Shown here: piece by piece, positions 1-7,042 of the stretch | Numbering within the stretch: position 1 is the first letter of the stretch | How the letters are laid out: each line of letters starts with the position of its first letter | Program-made: the position numbers and the translations under genes | NCBI GenBank assembly: GCA_937888895.1 | Contig: CALASV010000370.1 | Location: 1-8,479 of the forward strand | Length of the DNA stretch: 8,479 nucleotides | Source of the DNA: an uncultured Clostridia bacterium | Lineage (GTDB): Bacteria; Bacillota; Clostridia; Lachnospirales; Lachnospiraceae | Direction of reading: 5' to 3' | Notes under the pieces: model-generated | Database searches by the model: none | The model's input: the letters and a program-made list of their open reading frames with translations, nothing else | What the model was told of the DNA's origin: nothing

Positions 1-1
1 A

Positions 2-619
2 ATCTTTGGCAAGGCGGGACATCTTATGCGTCTCGACTGCCGCTCTATGGAGTTTGAGTACTTCCCATTCAACCCCGAGGCACACGGCTACAAGCTCGTC
101 TTGTTGGACTCGGTTGTTAAGCATGAGCTTGTTGGCTCGCCCTATAACGACCGTCGAGCATCGTGCGAGAGGGTAGCAGCGGTGCTTGGTCAGGAGTTCC
201 TGCGAGGCGCAACGATGGCACAACTCGATGCCGTTAAGGATAAAATATCGGAGGAGGACTATAAGCGCGCACGCTATGTCATTGGCGAGGAGCAGCGCGT
301 GATGGATGTCTGCGAGGCATTGAAGCGCGACGACTATGAGACTGTTGGTAAGCGTATGTATGAGACCCACTGGGGAATGTCGCGCGATTATGAGGTGTCG
401 TGCGAGGAGCTTGACTTCTTGGCTACGGTTGCCGAGGAGTTGGGCGTCGCAGGCTCTCGTATTATGGGTGGCGGCTTCGGCGGCTGCACCATCAACCTCG
501 TGAAGGAGGAGTTGTATGACGGTTTCGTGGAGGCGGCTCGCAAGGAGTTTGCCGCAAAGTATGGCCACGAGCCGAAGGTCTATTCGGTGGTTATCTCGGA
601 TGGTGCGCGCCGATTGTAG
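2..619 (+). CDS. galK: galactokinase, C-terminal part (5' end cut by window edge)
   Basis: Galactokinase phosphorylates alpha-D-galactose at C1 with ATP, the first committed step of the Leloir pathway in the cytoplasm. The frame is open from base 2, before the first internal ATG at 26, so the gene starts outside the window; about 205 C-terminal residues remain. Visible family marks are FGKAGHLMRLDCRSMEFEY at the start, VKHELVGSPYNDRRASCE (about 116-169), and the third GHMP-kinase motif, MGGGFGGCTINLV, at about 464-502. The ending VISDGARRL is as I remember it in Bacteroidales galactokinases. The N-terminal galactokinase signature, the ATP-binding GHMP motif 2 and the catalytic Asp lie outside. 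The DNA is about 55-60% GC with G/C-ending codons, very different from everything after 740. A terminator follows directly. Family assignment is secure; Bacteroidales origin is inferred from resemblance. Confidence 0.95.
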   Translation: MFGKAGHLMRLDCRSMEFEYFPFNPEAHGYKLVLLDSVVKHELVGSPYNDRRASCERVAAVLGQEFLRGATMAQLDAVKDKISEEDYKRARYVIGEEQRVMDVCEALKRDDYETVGKRMYETHWGMSRDYEVSCEELDFLATVAEELGVAGSRIMGGGFGGCTINLVKEELYDGFVEAARKEFAAKYGHEPKVYSVVISDGARRL

Positions 620-640
620 GGCTTGAAAAGTATAAAAATG

Positions 641-684
641 AAGAGCGCTCCGTGTCTTGAAAAGGGCTTCGGGTCGCTCTTTTT
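641..684 (+). terminator. rho-independent terminator after galK
   Basis: AAGAGCG at 641-647 pairs with CGCTCTT at 675-681. The stem extends inward through 649-652/670-673 after one mismatch. A T-run (680-684) overlaps the 3' arm. It lies 21 bases after the galK stop and shows that galK ends a transcription unit in its source genome. Stem and T-run are seen directly; function is inferred. Confidence 0.75.
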
Positions 685-707
685 CATTGAAAAAAGTAAA
701 AACTTGC

Positions 708-779
708 CTATATAGCGGCGAGAAAGTGAAAAATTTTGGTTTTTCCTTTTCCCTTTTCACCCGCAATAATCTGAATCAT
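708..779 (-). pseudogene. 5' fragment of a P-loop NTPase-like gene, cut at a chimeric junction
   Basis: Reading leftward from ATG at 779, the peptide starts MIQIIAGEKGKGKTK and then runs IFHFLAAI to a TAG at 710-708. The first 15 residues contain a Walker A-type loop (GEKGKGKTK). They look like the N-terminus of a conserved clostridial protein that I remember being loosely annotated as a PilT-like or P-loop protein; this identification is from memory and unverified. An ideal ribosome binding site, AAGGAGGA (792-785), sits five bases before the ATG, and an extended -10 promoter lies at 859-851, so this is a real gene start. After codon 15 (735-737) the sequence stops making sense and becomes GC-rich. 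The rest of the gene has therefore been replaced by DNA from the galK side. It is too short to appear as an ordinary ORF call. Confidence 0.7.
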
Positions 780-812
780 AGTCGTCCTCCTTAAAAGTAA
801 GTTTTTATTTTT

Positions 813-837
813 TGAAATAAAACAGAAATTTGTTTCA
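813..837 (-). repeat. imperfect inverted repeat in the 5' leader of the P-loop gene
   Basis: TGAAATAAA (813-821) and TTTGTTTCA (829-837) are reverse complements apart from one position, around a 7-base centre. The repeat lies between the predicted promoter (851-859) and the ribosome binding site (785-792). It could be a weak leader hairpin or an operator for a dimeric regulator. There is no T-run after it on the minus strand, so it is not a classical terminator. In such AT-rich DNA it could also be chance. Confidence 0.35.
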
Positions 838-850
838 TTTACATACTTCT

Positions 851-859
851 ATTATACCA
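851..859 (-). promoter_or_regulatory. extended -10 promoter for the P-loop gene
   Basis: On the minus strand TGGTATAAT (859-851) gives a perfect TATAAT hexamer with the TGn extension, predicting transcription from about 844 and a leader of about 65 bases before the ATG at 779. The -35 region has only a weak match (TTTCCT-like, 16-18 bases upstream), which is tolerable with an extended -10. It starts just past the mgsA stop codon, so the P-loop gene probably has its own transcript, perhaps in addition to read-through from the mre-min operon. Confidence 0.6.
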
Positions 860-892
860 AGAAATCTTCCATAAGGAAATAGTTTTTTGTGT

Positions 893-1291
893 TTATTTCT
901 TATACAATTCTCTCCAGTCTAAATCTCCTCGGTCTAATGCTTTAATTAACAGTTCTGCTGAAGCTAAATTTGTAGCAAATGGAATGTTATGGACATCACA
1001 TAAATGAATTACATTTAATACATTCGGTTCATGTGCTTTTGGTGTAAGTGGGTCACGCAAATAAATTACCATATCAATTTCATTATTTTCAATTTGTGCT
1101 CCCATTTGTTGTTGCCCACCTAGATGTCCTGACAAATATTTATGAATCGTTAGATTGGTTACTTCTTCAATTAAACGACCTGTTGTAGAAGTTGCATACA
1201 AGTCATGTTTACATAAAATACCACGATAAGCCACACAAAAATCTTGCATTAACTTTTTCTTAGAATCGTGTGCAATCAATCCAATGTTCAT
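893..1291 (-). CDS. mgsA: methylglyoxal synthase-like protein (MGS fold), catalytic aspartates substituted
   Basis: The 132-residue protein aligns along nearly its whole length with methylglyoxal synthase (E. coli 152 aa), which converts dihydroxyacetone phosphate to methylglyoxal and phosphate. Phosphate-binding features are kept: AHD with K12 (E. coli H19, D20, K23), ATSTTG with T34, T36 and T37 (E. coli T45, T47, T48), and SG at 54-55. D80 and H87 match E. coli D91 and H98. The position of catalytic Asp71 is Gln60 (GGQQQ instead of GGDQQ), and Asp101 is Asn90 (HEPNV instead of HDPDV). Either this clostridial branch uses different residues, or the protein binds a phosphorylated ligand without making methylglyoxal. 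Its ATG overlaps the rodA stop (ATGA, 1288-1291), and its G-rich Shine-Dalgarno (six Gs, 1304-1299) lies in the last rodA codons, implying translational coupling. Family assignment is strong; enzymatic activity is uncertain. Confidence 0.88.
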   Translation of the reverse strand: MNIGLIAHDSKKKLMQDFCVAYRGILCKHDLYATSTTGRLIEEVTNLTIHKYLSGHLGGQQQMGAQIENNEIDMVIYLRDPLTPKAHEPNVLNVIHLCDVHNIPFATNLASAELLIKALDRGDLDWRELYKK

Positions 1292-2433
1292 TCGTAATCC
1301 CCCCTCTTATTTTCTATCTTTTGATTAATAGATATATTTAATACTACACCCAACATAGAATAACATCCAACAACAGAACTCAAACCACTACTGACAAAAG
1401 GAAGTGGAATACCTGTGTTCGGAAGAATCATGGAAACAACTCCAATATTTACAAATGTTTGAAGAATAATAATAGAAGCTACTCCTGATGCAATTATTTT
1501 TCCCATCATATCATAAGATTTTGAACCAATTATCATAATTCGAAAAGAAATAAATGCTAATAAAAGAATTACCGTTGCTGTTCCTATAAACCCAAATTCT
1601 TCTCCAATAGCAGTAAATATAAAATCACTTTCTATGACAGGTACATAGGCAGTACCTCGAATCCCTGTATCTCCTATAAAGGTTTTTCCAAGTAATCCTC
1701 CAGAACTAATTGCTTCTACTGCGTTTTTTTGTTGATAAATTAAATCTGGATAAGCTTCTGGATTTAATAAAGATAAAATTCTTGTTTGTTGATATGGTTT
1801 TAATAATTTTTGAGTAGGCTGTTGCACATACCAAAACAAAACAGAAAATGACGGAATAAAAATTGCCACTAATACACCTAAAATTTTTAAAGAATAACCA
1901 GAAGCAAATACCATAACAGCAAAACAAGCTACTAAAACAATACTTGTGGATAAGTCTGTTTGTATTAAAATTAAAACAGTTGGAATCCCCATAATAATTG
2001 ATGCTAAAATTAGGGTACTCAATTTATGAAGTCTTTCTTTAAATAAATCAAAAAATTTTGCCATTACAATAATCATAATTATTTTTGTAAGTTCGGAAGG
2101 TTGAAATGAAAATACATTTTCTATTCCAAGCCAACGTTTTGCACCATAAACAGAAATACCAAAACTAGTAAATTTTACTAATATAAGCATTGCTAAATTT
2201 AAAAGATAAAGTAAAATATAAAATTTAGCTACAAAATGATAATCGAATAAGCTAACAAAAATAGCAAGACAAAATCCGAAAAATACGCCTAACATTTGTT
2301 TTACAGACATATCTTCTTTTACTCCAGGAATTAAATTGAGTACAACAGCTCCAATACACCCTAATGAAATAGCAGTAACTAAAAGAAGAAGGTCAAGTTT
2401 TTTAAAATTATATTCACTTAATTTATTACGCAT
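1288..2433 (-). CDS. rodA: RodA/FtsW-family SEDS peptidoglycan glycosyltransferase
   Basis: This 381-residue polytopic membrane protein polymerises lipid II into glycan strands and works with a class B PBP, here most likely the PBP2 of the same operon. SEDS marks in order are GAKRWLG then FSFQPSELTKI (97-117), IQTDLST (157-163), a long outer loop, VIESDFIFTAIGEEFGF (266-282) carrying the conserved Asp270 of the DFIF motif, and LPNTGIPLPFVSSG (337-350). Ten or so hydrophobic segments fit the family. The usual SYGGSS after the last motif reads SSGLSS here, a mild variation. Position beside minE and mrdA favours RodA over the divisome paralog FtsW, though the protein alone does not prove it. The start has AAAGGA about 8 bases upstream, 14 bases after the minE stop. 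Its stop overlaps the mgsA start. Confidence 0.92.
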   Translation of the reverse strand: MRNKLSEYNFKKLDLLLLVTAISLGCIGAVVLNLIPGVKEDMSVKQMLGVFFGFCLAIFVSLFDYHFVAKFYILLYLLNLAMLILVKFTSFGISVYGAKRWLGIENVFSFQPSELTKIIMIIVMAKFFDLFKERLHKLSTLILASIIMGIPTVLILIQTDLSTSIVLVACFAVMVFASGYSLKILGVLVAIFIPSFSVLFWYVQQPTQKLLKPYQQTRILSLLNPEAYPDLIYQQKNAVEAISSGGLLGKTFIGDTGIRGTAYVPVIESDFIFTAIGEEFGFIGTATVILLLAFISFRIMIIGSKSYDMMGKIIASGVASIIILQTFVNIGVVSMILPNTGIPLPFVSSGLSSVVGCYSMLGVVLNISINQKIENKRGDYE

Positions 2434-2447
2434 AGGAAATCCTTTTA

Positions 2448-2717
2448 TTATTTAGATTTTACTTCTTTAATTGGAATATTTGCATATAATGCTGGTCCTG
2501 TAGCATCCATTCCTTCTGAAGATGCTTGTGTAATTTTAATATCTAAACCTTCTTGGTCAATTTCTATGTATTTAGAAATTACTGCAATAATGTCATTTTT
2601 TATTTGCTCCATTACTTCTGGAGAACATCCTGCACGGTCAGACATTAAAACAAGTTTTAGACGATCTTTTGCTATACTACCCGATTGTTTTTTCTTAAAA
2701 AAATCAGACAAAGCCAT
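2448..2717 (-). CDS. minE: cell division topological specificity factor MinE
   Basis: MinE (89 residues, the usual length) stimulates MinD ATPase at the membrane and drives MinCD away, restricting the division inhibitor to the cell ends. The N-terminus MALSDFFKKK is an amphipathic membrane-targeting start. AKDRLKLVLMSDRAGCSPEVME (16-37) is the conserved anti-MinCD/MinD-binding segment, followed by the dimerisation and topological-specificity half containing LDIKITQ (58-64). AAGGAGA sits 7-8 bases before the ATG. It follows minD by 18 bases and precedes rodA by 14. Many Gram-positive bacteria use DivIVA/MinJ instead of MinE, so its presence suggests a dynamic or oscillating Min system in this clostridial cell. 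Confidence 0.95.
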   Translation of the reverse strand: MALSDFFKKKQSGSIAKDRLKLVLMSDRAGCSPEVMEQIKNDIIAVISKYIEIDQEGLDIKITQASSEGMDATGPALYANIPIKEVKSK

Positions 2718-2735
2718 TCTGCAATCTCCTTTTCT

Positions 2736-3521
2736 TTACTTTCCGAATATTTTATTAAAAATATTCTTTTTTGAATTTCTATTTAAGTCTAAGAATGGAA
2801 CTTCTTCTCCTAAAATTCGATGACAAATATTCATATAAGCTTTACCAGCCATAGAATTATCACCAACCAATGGAACACCTTGATTGGTAGAGATAATAAT
2901 ATTTTCATCATCTGGAACAATACCAATCAAATCAATAGATAAAATTTCAAGAACATCATCACAAGACAACATTTCACCACGTTTTACCATATCCATACGA
3001 ATTCGATTGACAATTAAATCAGACTGTCTAATATTGTTTGCTTCTAATAATCCAATAATTCTATCAGCATCTCTAACAGCGGAAACTTCAGGAGTTGTAA
3101 TAATTAATGCTCTTGTTGCACCAGCAATTGCATTTTTAAATCCTTGTTCAATACCTGCCGGACAATCAATTAATACATAATCGAAACTTTCTTTTAAACG
3201 GTCTGTTAATTCTTTCATTTGTTCTGGAGATACCGAAGTTTTATCTCTCGTTTGAGCTGATGGTAATAAGTAAAAATTTTCATAACCTTTTACTTTGATA
3301 AATGCCTGATTGATTTTACAATTTCCTTCAATAACATCTACTAAATTATAGACAATACGATTTTCCAATCCCATAACAACATCCAAATTACGAAGACCGA
3401 TATCTGTATCAATCAAAACTACTTTTTTATTTAATTTTGCAAGACCTGTACCAACATTTGCAGTTGTAGTAGTTTTTCCTACACCGCCTTTTCCAGATGT
3501 AACTACAATTACTTCACCCAT
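2736..3521 (-). CDS. minD: septum site-determining ATPase MinD
   Basis: MinD is a membrane-bound ParA/MinD-family ATPase that recruits MinC and is released by MinE. The 261-residue protein shows the deviant Walker A KGGVGKTT (11-18, with both signature Lys11 and Lys16), switch I DTDIGLRNLD (38-47), switch II LIDCPAG (117-123) and VNRIR (171-175). The C-terminal KKNIFNKIFGK (251-261) is the amphipathic membrane-targeting helix. A GGAGG ribosome binding site precedes the ATG, and the 33-base gap to minC contains no convincing promoter or terminator. Everything expected for a working MinD is present. Confidence 0.97.
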   Translation of the reverse strand: MGEVIVVTSGKGGVGKTTTTANVGTGLAKLNKKVVLIDTDIGLRNLDVVMGLENRIVYNLVDVIEGNCKINQAFIKVKGYENFYLLPSAQTRDKTSVSPEQMKELTDRLKESFDYVLIDCPAGIEQGFKNAIAGATRALIITTPEVSAVRDADRIIGLLEANNIRQSDLIVNRIRMDMVKRGEMLSCDDVLEILSIDLIGIVPDDENIIISTNQGVPLVGDNSMAGKAYMNICHRILGEEVPFLDLNRNSKKNIFNKIFGK

Positions 3522-3554
3522 TCTATGAATTCCTCCAATACCTATTTCAATTTG

Positions 3555-4226
3555 TTAAAGTTTTATATCATTTAAAACCGATTTATTTAAAGGTTCTATA
3601 TAAATATTTTCATCTTCTAAAAAAGCAATCATTGGTTGTTTTTGTTTTGAGTTCTTATTAGAACTTAACTCAGAAGCTGTTGTTATGACATCTGCAATTC
3701 TTATTTGTAATGGTTTCATATTTAAAGCAACGATAAAACTTGTTCGTTTTCCACAAGAACCAGCGAAAGCAGAGCCTCTTAATGAACCGAGAATTACAAT
3801 ATTTCCTTTTGAAACAACACTTGCTCCCGCATTTACATCACCAATAATAATGACACTTTTTTCAAATTCAAGAACTTGTCCAGAACGAAGATTTCCTTTG
3901 TAAAATTGTCCAGTGGAAGAATCGAATTCCATTAATGTATCATTAATACCTTTTTGAAAACGACTTTCCTGTTCTGCATTTTCCTCCATAATACAAACAA
4001 TATGAAGACCACAATTTTGTTGGATAATTCCTACTAATTCTTCTTGTTGTTCCATTGTTAAACTTTGTCCTTCAAAACTAATAGCTAGTTTTTCATCACC
4101 AAAAAAATTATCAGTATCTTTAAATTGTAAGGCAATATCTTCTTTAATTTTTTCATAGGAAGCTGTAGAAGAAAGTTTGACACAGATTCCATATTTATTT
4201 CCTCTGACTGTCACTGATGAACTCAA
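3555..4226 (-). CDS. minC: septum site-determining protein MinC (TTG start)
   Basis: MinC is the FtsZ-polymerisation inhibitor delivered by MinD. The 223-residue protein has an N-terminal FtsZ-inhibiting domain (about 1-85), a short linker, and the C-terminal right-handed beta-helix (about 105-190) with RSGQVLEF (114-121), GDVNAGA (129-135), LRGSAFAG (149-156; usually LRGxAHAG) and PLQIRIADV (172-180), which match the MinD-binding and dimer surfaces of the family. The start is TTG: it overlaps the mrdA stop as TTGA (4226-4223) and has an excellent ribosome binding site seven bases upstream (4243-4234). No better in-frame ATG exists nearby. A 33-base gap leads to minD. Translation is probably coupled to PBP2. 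Confidence 0.94.
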   Translation of the reverse strand: MSSSVTVRGNKYGICVKLSSTASYEKIKEDIALQFKDTDNFFGDEKLAISFEGQSLTMEQQEELVGIIQQNCGLHIVCIMEENAEQESRFQKGINDTLMEFDSSTGQFYKGNLRSGQVLEFEKSVIIIGDVNAGASVVSKGNIVILGSLRGSAFAGSCGKRTSFIVALNMKPLQIRIADVITTASELSSNKNSKQKQPMIAFLEDENIYIEPLNKSVLNDIKL

Positions 4227-7042
4227 TGAATTTCCCCCTCCTCACTTGATTGATTTAAAAATTCGCTAAATTCTCCATTATAATAATAGGCATAAACATC
4301 TCGACATGCATAACCAGAATAATTACCAGAATAACCATTCGGTAGCACAGTAATCACACTTGTTTCAGGATTTTTTATTGGTGCAAAAGAAACAAAAACA
4401 GCGTGAGGAGGTGTATTTACACCTTGTTGTGCGGAACCTGTCTTTCCTGCAACCGTAACAGGAATGTCAGCATAATCATTTTTTAATGCAGTAGAATATT
4501 TTAAAATTACATTTTGCATTCCTGTAAATACTAGATTCCATGCTGTATTACTGATACCAGAAATTTCTTTTTCAATAATTGGTTCTTGTGTATATAAAAC
4601 AATACCATCTTTATCTGTTATTTTATCAATTAATGTATATTTATATAAAGTTCCTTTTGTAGCGATTGTAGTAGCATATCTTGAAATTTGTAATGGAGTA
4701 AATGCATGTCCATATCCTATCGAAGAACGCACTGCATCTATTGTTGCAAACTCAGGACTATTTTCTCCAAGTTCTATTCCAGAAACACTATCAAAACCAA
4801 ACAACGCCGATGTTTCTTTTAATTTTGAAATACCAAGTTTATCTGAATATTTTCCATTAGCATCTGTAGATAAACGGTATCCTACTTCATAAAAGAAATA
4901 ATTACATGAATTCATAATAGCATTTGAAATATTTTGAATACCATGACCTCTTTTTGACCAACAACTTGGGGATGGAACAATTTTTGTAAATTTTACTTCA
5001 TCATAAATTGTTTCATTAACGGAAATTACTTTATTTAATAATCCAGAAATTGCTGTCAACATTTTAATCGTAGAACCCGTTGTTGTTCGCTGTTGTGTTG
5101 CACGATTATATAAAGGATTTGATTTATCTGCTAATAATTCAGAGTAATAAGACCACTCAATTTTATTGGTTAAACGATTCGAATCATAGCTAGGATAAGA
5201 TACCAATGCAAGTACAGCACCTGTATTAGTATCTGCTTGAACAATTGTACCACTACAAGGTTCTAATGCTAATTGGGCAGGTGTAATTTCTAAATTTCTT
5301 ATTTTTTCCATTAAAAAACTATAGGCAGAAATCCATCCTCGCTTTAAATTAGTGACATCTTTTTCTTTATATTCTATCACATTTTGGTCAAATAATAAAA
5401 GACAAATTTCTCGTCCTGACAACTTATAATTAAAAATTAGTTCTCGGTAAATTTTTAAATCAAATTCTTTGTTATCATAAAGTAAATCAAATGTTTTATC
5501 AACTAAAATTTCATAAATTTCTTCTGTACTATAATAATCGTCCGAAACACCTAAAGCATCTAAATTAACCCATTGTTTATTAATACTATATGCTAAAAAT
5601 TCTGCTACACTAATTTTTCCGTTAATATAAGATTGATATGTTGTATCTGCAGAATCCATACGAGAAGAAGAAAGAAGTCCAGAACTTATCATTTGAGACA
5701 TATAATAAGATACAAATTCTTGCATTTCCTCGCTAAGACGATTTTTCAATGTAGTAGTTCCATAAGTCAAATGACTTTTTAAGTTTTTTAAAACAGTTTC
5801 TTTTTTATTTTCATAATAACCATATACTTTTCTTTCTAATTCTGTAGCATCCTCTGCATTAAAATGTGTAACATCTATTACATTATTATTTAATAATGCA
5901 TAATATACTTCATAAATAGGAATTAAAATATCTTCACTAGACTCTCCTTTTGTACCATAATCCATCGAATTTACAATCACACTATCTAAAATTTCTACTA
6001 AATTTTTTTCAAGTATATGATAATAAACCGTTTGTTTTTTATAGTCTAATGTTAAATAAATATTTTCTCCCGGAATTGGTTCAGATACAATTTCTGTACT
6101 GACAATTTTACCAGAACTATTTAGTGTAATTCGTTCTATACCTTTTGTTCCAGCTAATCTAGTTTCTAATTCTTTTTCTAATCCTGTTTTTCCAACATAA
6201 TCTGAAGCATCATAAGTACCATTTTCTGCATTTAGACTACTTAATTCAGATTCATTAATTAAACCTGTATATCCAATGATATGTGCAAAATATAAACTAT
6301 GATTGTAAGCTCGTTTTGTTCGTTGAACAACAGTAATTCCAGGAATGTCTCCACTAGCTTCTGAAATAGCGGCAATGGTTGCATCATCAATATTAGATGC
6401 AATGGTTAACTGAGAGGATTTATCTACAAGCGTAAAGAAATGATATCGTACTGTAATAATCGATAGTGCTTCTTCTAAGGAATATTCTTTCGAAACTTGA
6501 AACATCCCTGTAGATTTATCGCCGTATCTTAAAAAGTTAAATACTTCTTCTGCTGTTGCTTCTTTTTGTTCCTCTGATAAGTCGTTAACAGAACGCAATC
6601 CATACGCATTTTTTTTGAATCGTTGTTCTGCTGTTCCTGAAACATTAAATACTAATTCGCCATTTTCATCAAGCTCAATAGCAAAGTCTAACTCTATTTC
6701 ATAACCATGTTTTCTTAAAATATTTACCATTTTAAGAATAGATTTATTTTTTTCTGCGTTAGAATTACTTAAAGCACTATCTTCTAACATGACAGAATAT
6801 GATAATGTATTATAAGCTAATAATTCCCCATTTACATCGTAAATTAAACCACGAGTGCTTGGGATATATCGCTCTACTACTTTGTAATACTTTTCTTCTG
6901 TTACATTATTATTTCCTGTAATGATTTGTAATTCAAACATACGTTGTAGTAAGATATAAACAAGTATACTATATACAATAGTAATCCAAAACAAACGAGA
7001 TGTAAGAATACTTTTTATTTTTTCAATAAGAAATATTATCAT
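4223..7042 (-). CDS. mrdA: penicillin-binding protein 2, long clostridial form (class B transpeptidase)
   Basis: This is the elongasome transpeptidase that cross-links glycan made by RodA. One membrane segment (about 16-38) anchors it, with the rest outside the membrane. A pedestal/dimerisation region (about 46-335) includes PSTRGLIYDVNGELLAYN (61-78), the HIIGYTG motif (254-260) and GKTGLEKELETRLAG (284-298). The transpeptidase domain has the active-site STIK (Ser657-Lys660), SCN (712-714) and KTGS (867-870), all intact. At 939 residues it is much longer than E. coli PBP2 (633). A roughly 240-residue, mostly polar insertion (about 355-595) separates the pedestal from the start of the catalytic domain (GTIVQADTNTGAVLALVSYP, 598-617). 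The ATG overlaps the mreD stop (ATGA, 7042-7039); AAGGAA lies about 11 bases upstream. Its stop overlaps minC. The function is secure; the role of the insertion is unknown to me. Confidence 0.95.
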   Translation of the reverse strand: MIIFLIEKIKSILTSRLFWITIVYSILVYILLQRMFELQIITGNNNVTEEKYYKVVERYIPSTRGLIYDVNGELLAYNTLSYSVMLEDSALSNSNAEKNKSILKMVNILRKHGYEIELDFAIELDENGELVFNVSGTAEQRFKKNAYGLRSVNDLSEEQKEATAEEVFNFLRYGDKSTGMFQVSKEYSLEEALSIITVRYHFFTLVDKSSQLTIASNIDDATIAAISEASGDIPGITVVQRTKRAYNHSLYFAHIIGYTGLINESELSSLNAENGTYDASDYVGKTGLEKELETRLAGTKGIERITLNSSGKIVSTEIVSEPIPGENIYLTLDYKKQTVYYHILEKNLVEILDSVIVNSMDYGTKGESSEDILIPIYEVYYALLNNNVIDVTHFNAEDATELERKVYGYYENKKETVLKNLKSHLTYGTTTLKNRLSEEMQEFVSYYMSQMISSGLLSSSRMDSADTTYQSYINGKISVAEFLAYSINKQWVNLDALGVSDDYYSTEEIYEILVDKTFDLLYDNKEFDLKIYRELIFNYKLSGREICLLLFDQNVIEYKEKDVTNLKRGWISAYSFLMEKIRNLEITPAQLALEPCSGTIVQADTNTGAVLALVSYPSYDSNRLTNKIEWSYYSELLADKSNPLYNRATQQRTTTGSTIKMLTAISGLLNKVISVNETIYDEVKFTKIVPSPSCWSKRGHGIQNISNAIMNSCNYFFYEVGYRLSTDANGKYSDKLGISKLKETSALFGFDSVSGIELGENSPEFATIDAVRSSIGYGHAFTPLQISRYATTIATKGTLYKYTLIDKITDKDGIVLYTQEPIIEKEISGISNTAWNLVFTGMQNVILKYSTALKNDYADIPVTVAGKTGSAQQGVNTPPHAVFVSFAPIKNPETSVITVLPNGYSGNYSGYACRDVYAYYYNGEFSEFLNQSSEEGEIH
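4234..4243 (-). promoter_or_regulatory. ribosome binding site that fixes the minC TTG start
   Basis: On the minus strand GAGGAGGGGG (4243-4234) lies seven bases before TTG at 4226. It sits inside the last codons of mrdA. Its strength and spacing decide for the TTG start over the downstream GTG (codon 5), which would be too far away. Confidence 0.7.

Noticed and set aside
704..738. Possible Bacteroidales-type promoter (TTG ... AAATTTTG) on the plus strand
   Set aside because: The -7 element misses its leading T and the spacing (24 bases) is too long; the right half may belong to the other genome. It only hints that left-hand DNA extends to about 728.
861..888. Terminator for the mre-min operon after mgsA
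   Set aside because: The TTTCC/GGAAG hairpin on the minus strand has only five pairs including a wobble, lacks a true U-run and overlaps the next promoter.
1706..1927. Minus-strand ORF within rodA in another frame
   Set aside because: Overlaps the conserved RodA frame, which carries all SEDS motifs; the translation looks random.
2566..3180. Two plus-strand ORFs opposite minE and minD (2566-2823, 2884-3180)
   Set aside because: Antisense shadows of strongly conserved MinE/MinD coding sequence, with low-complexity Ser/Ile-rich translations and no start signals.
3685..3903. Plus-strand ORF opposite minC
   Set aside because: Shadow of the MinC beta-helix domain; no recognisable motif or ribosome binding site.
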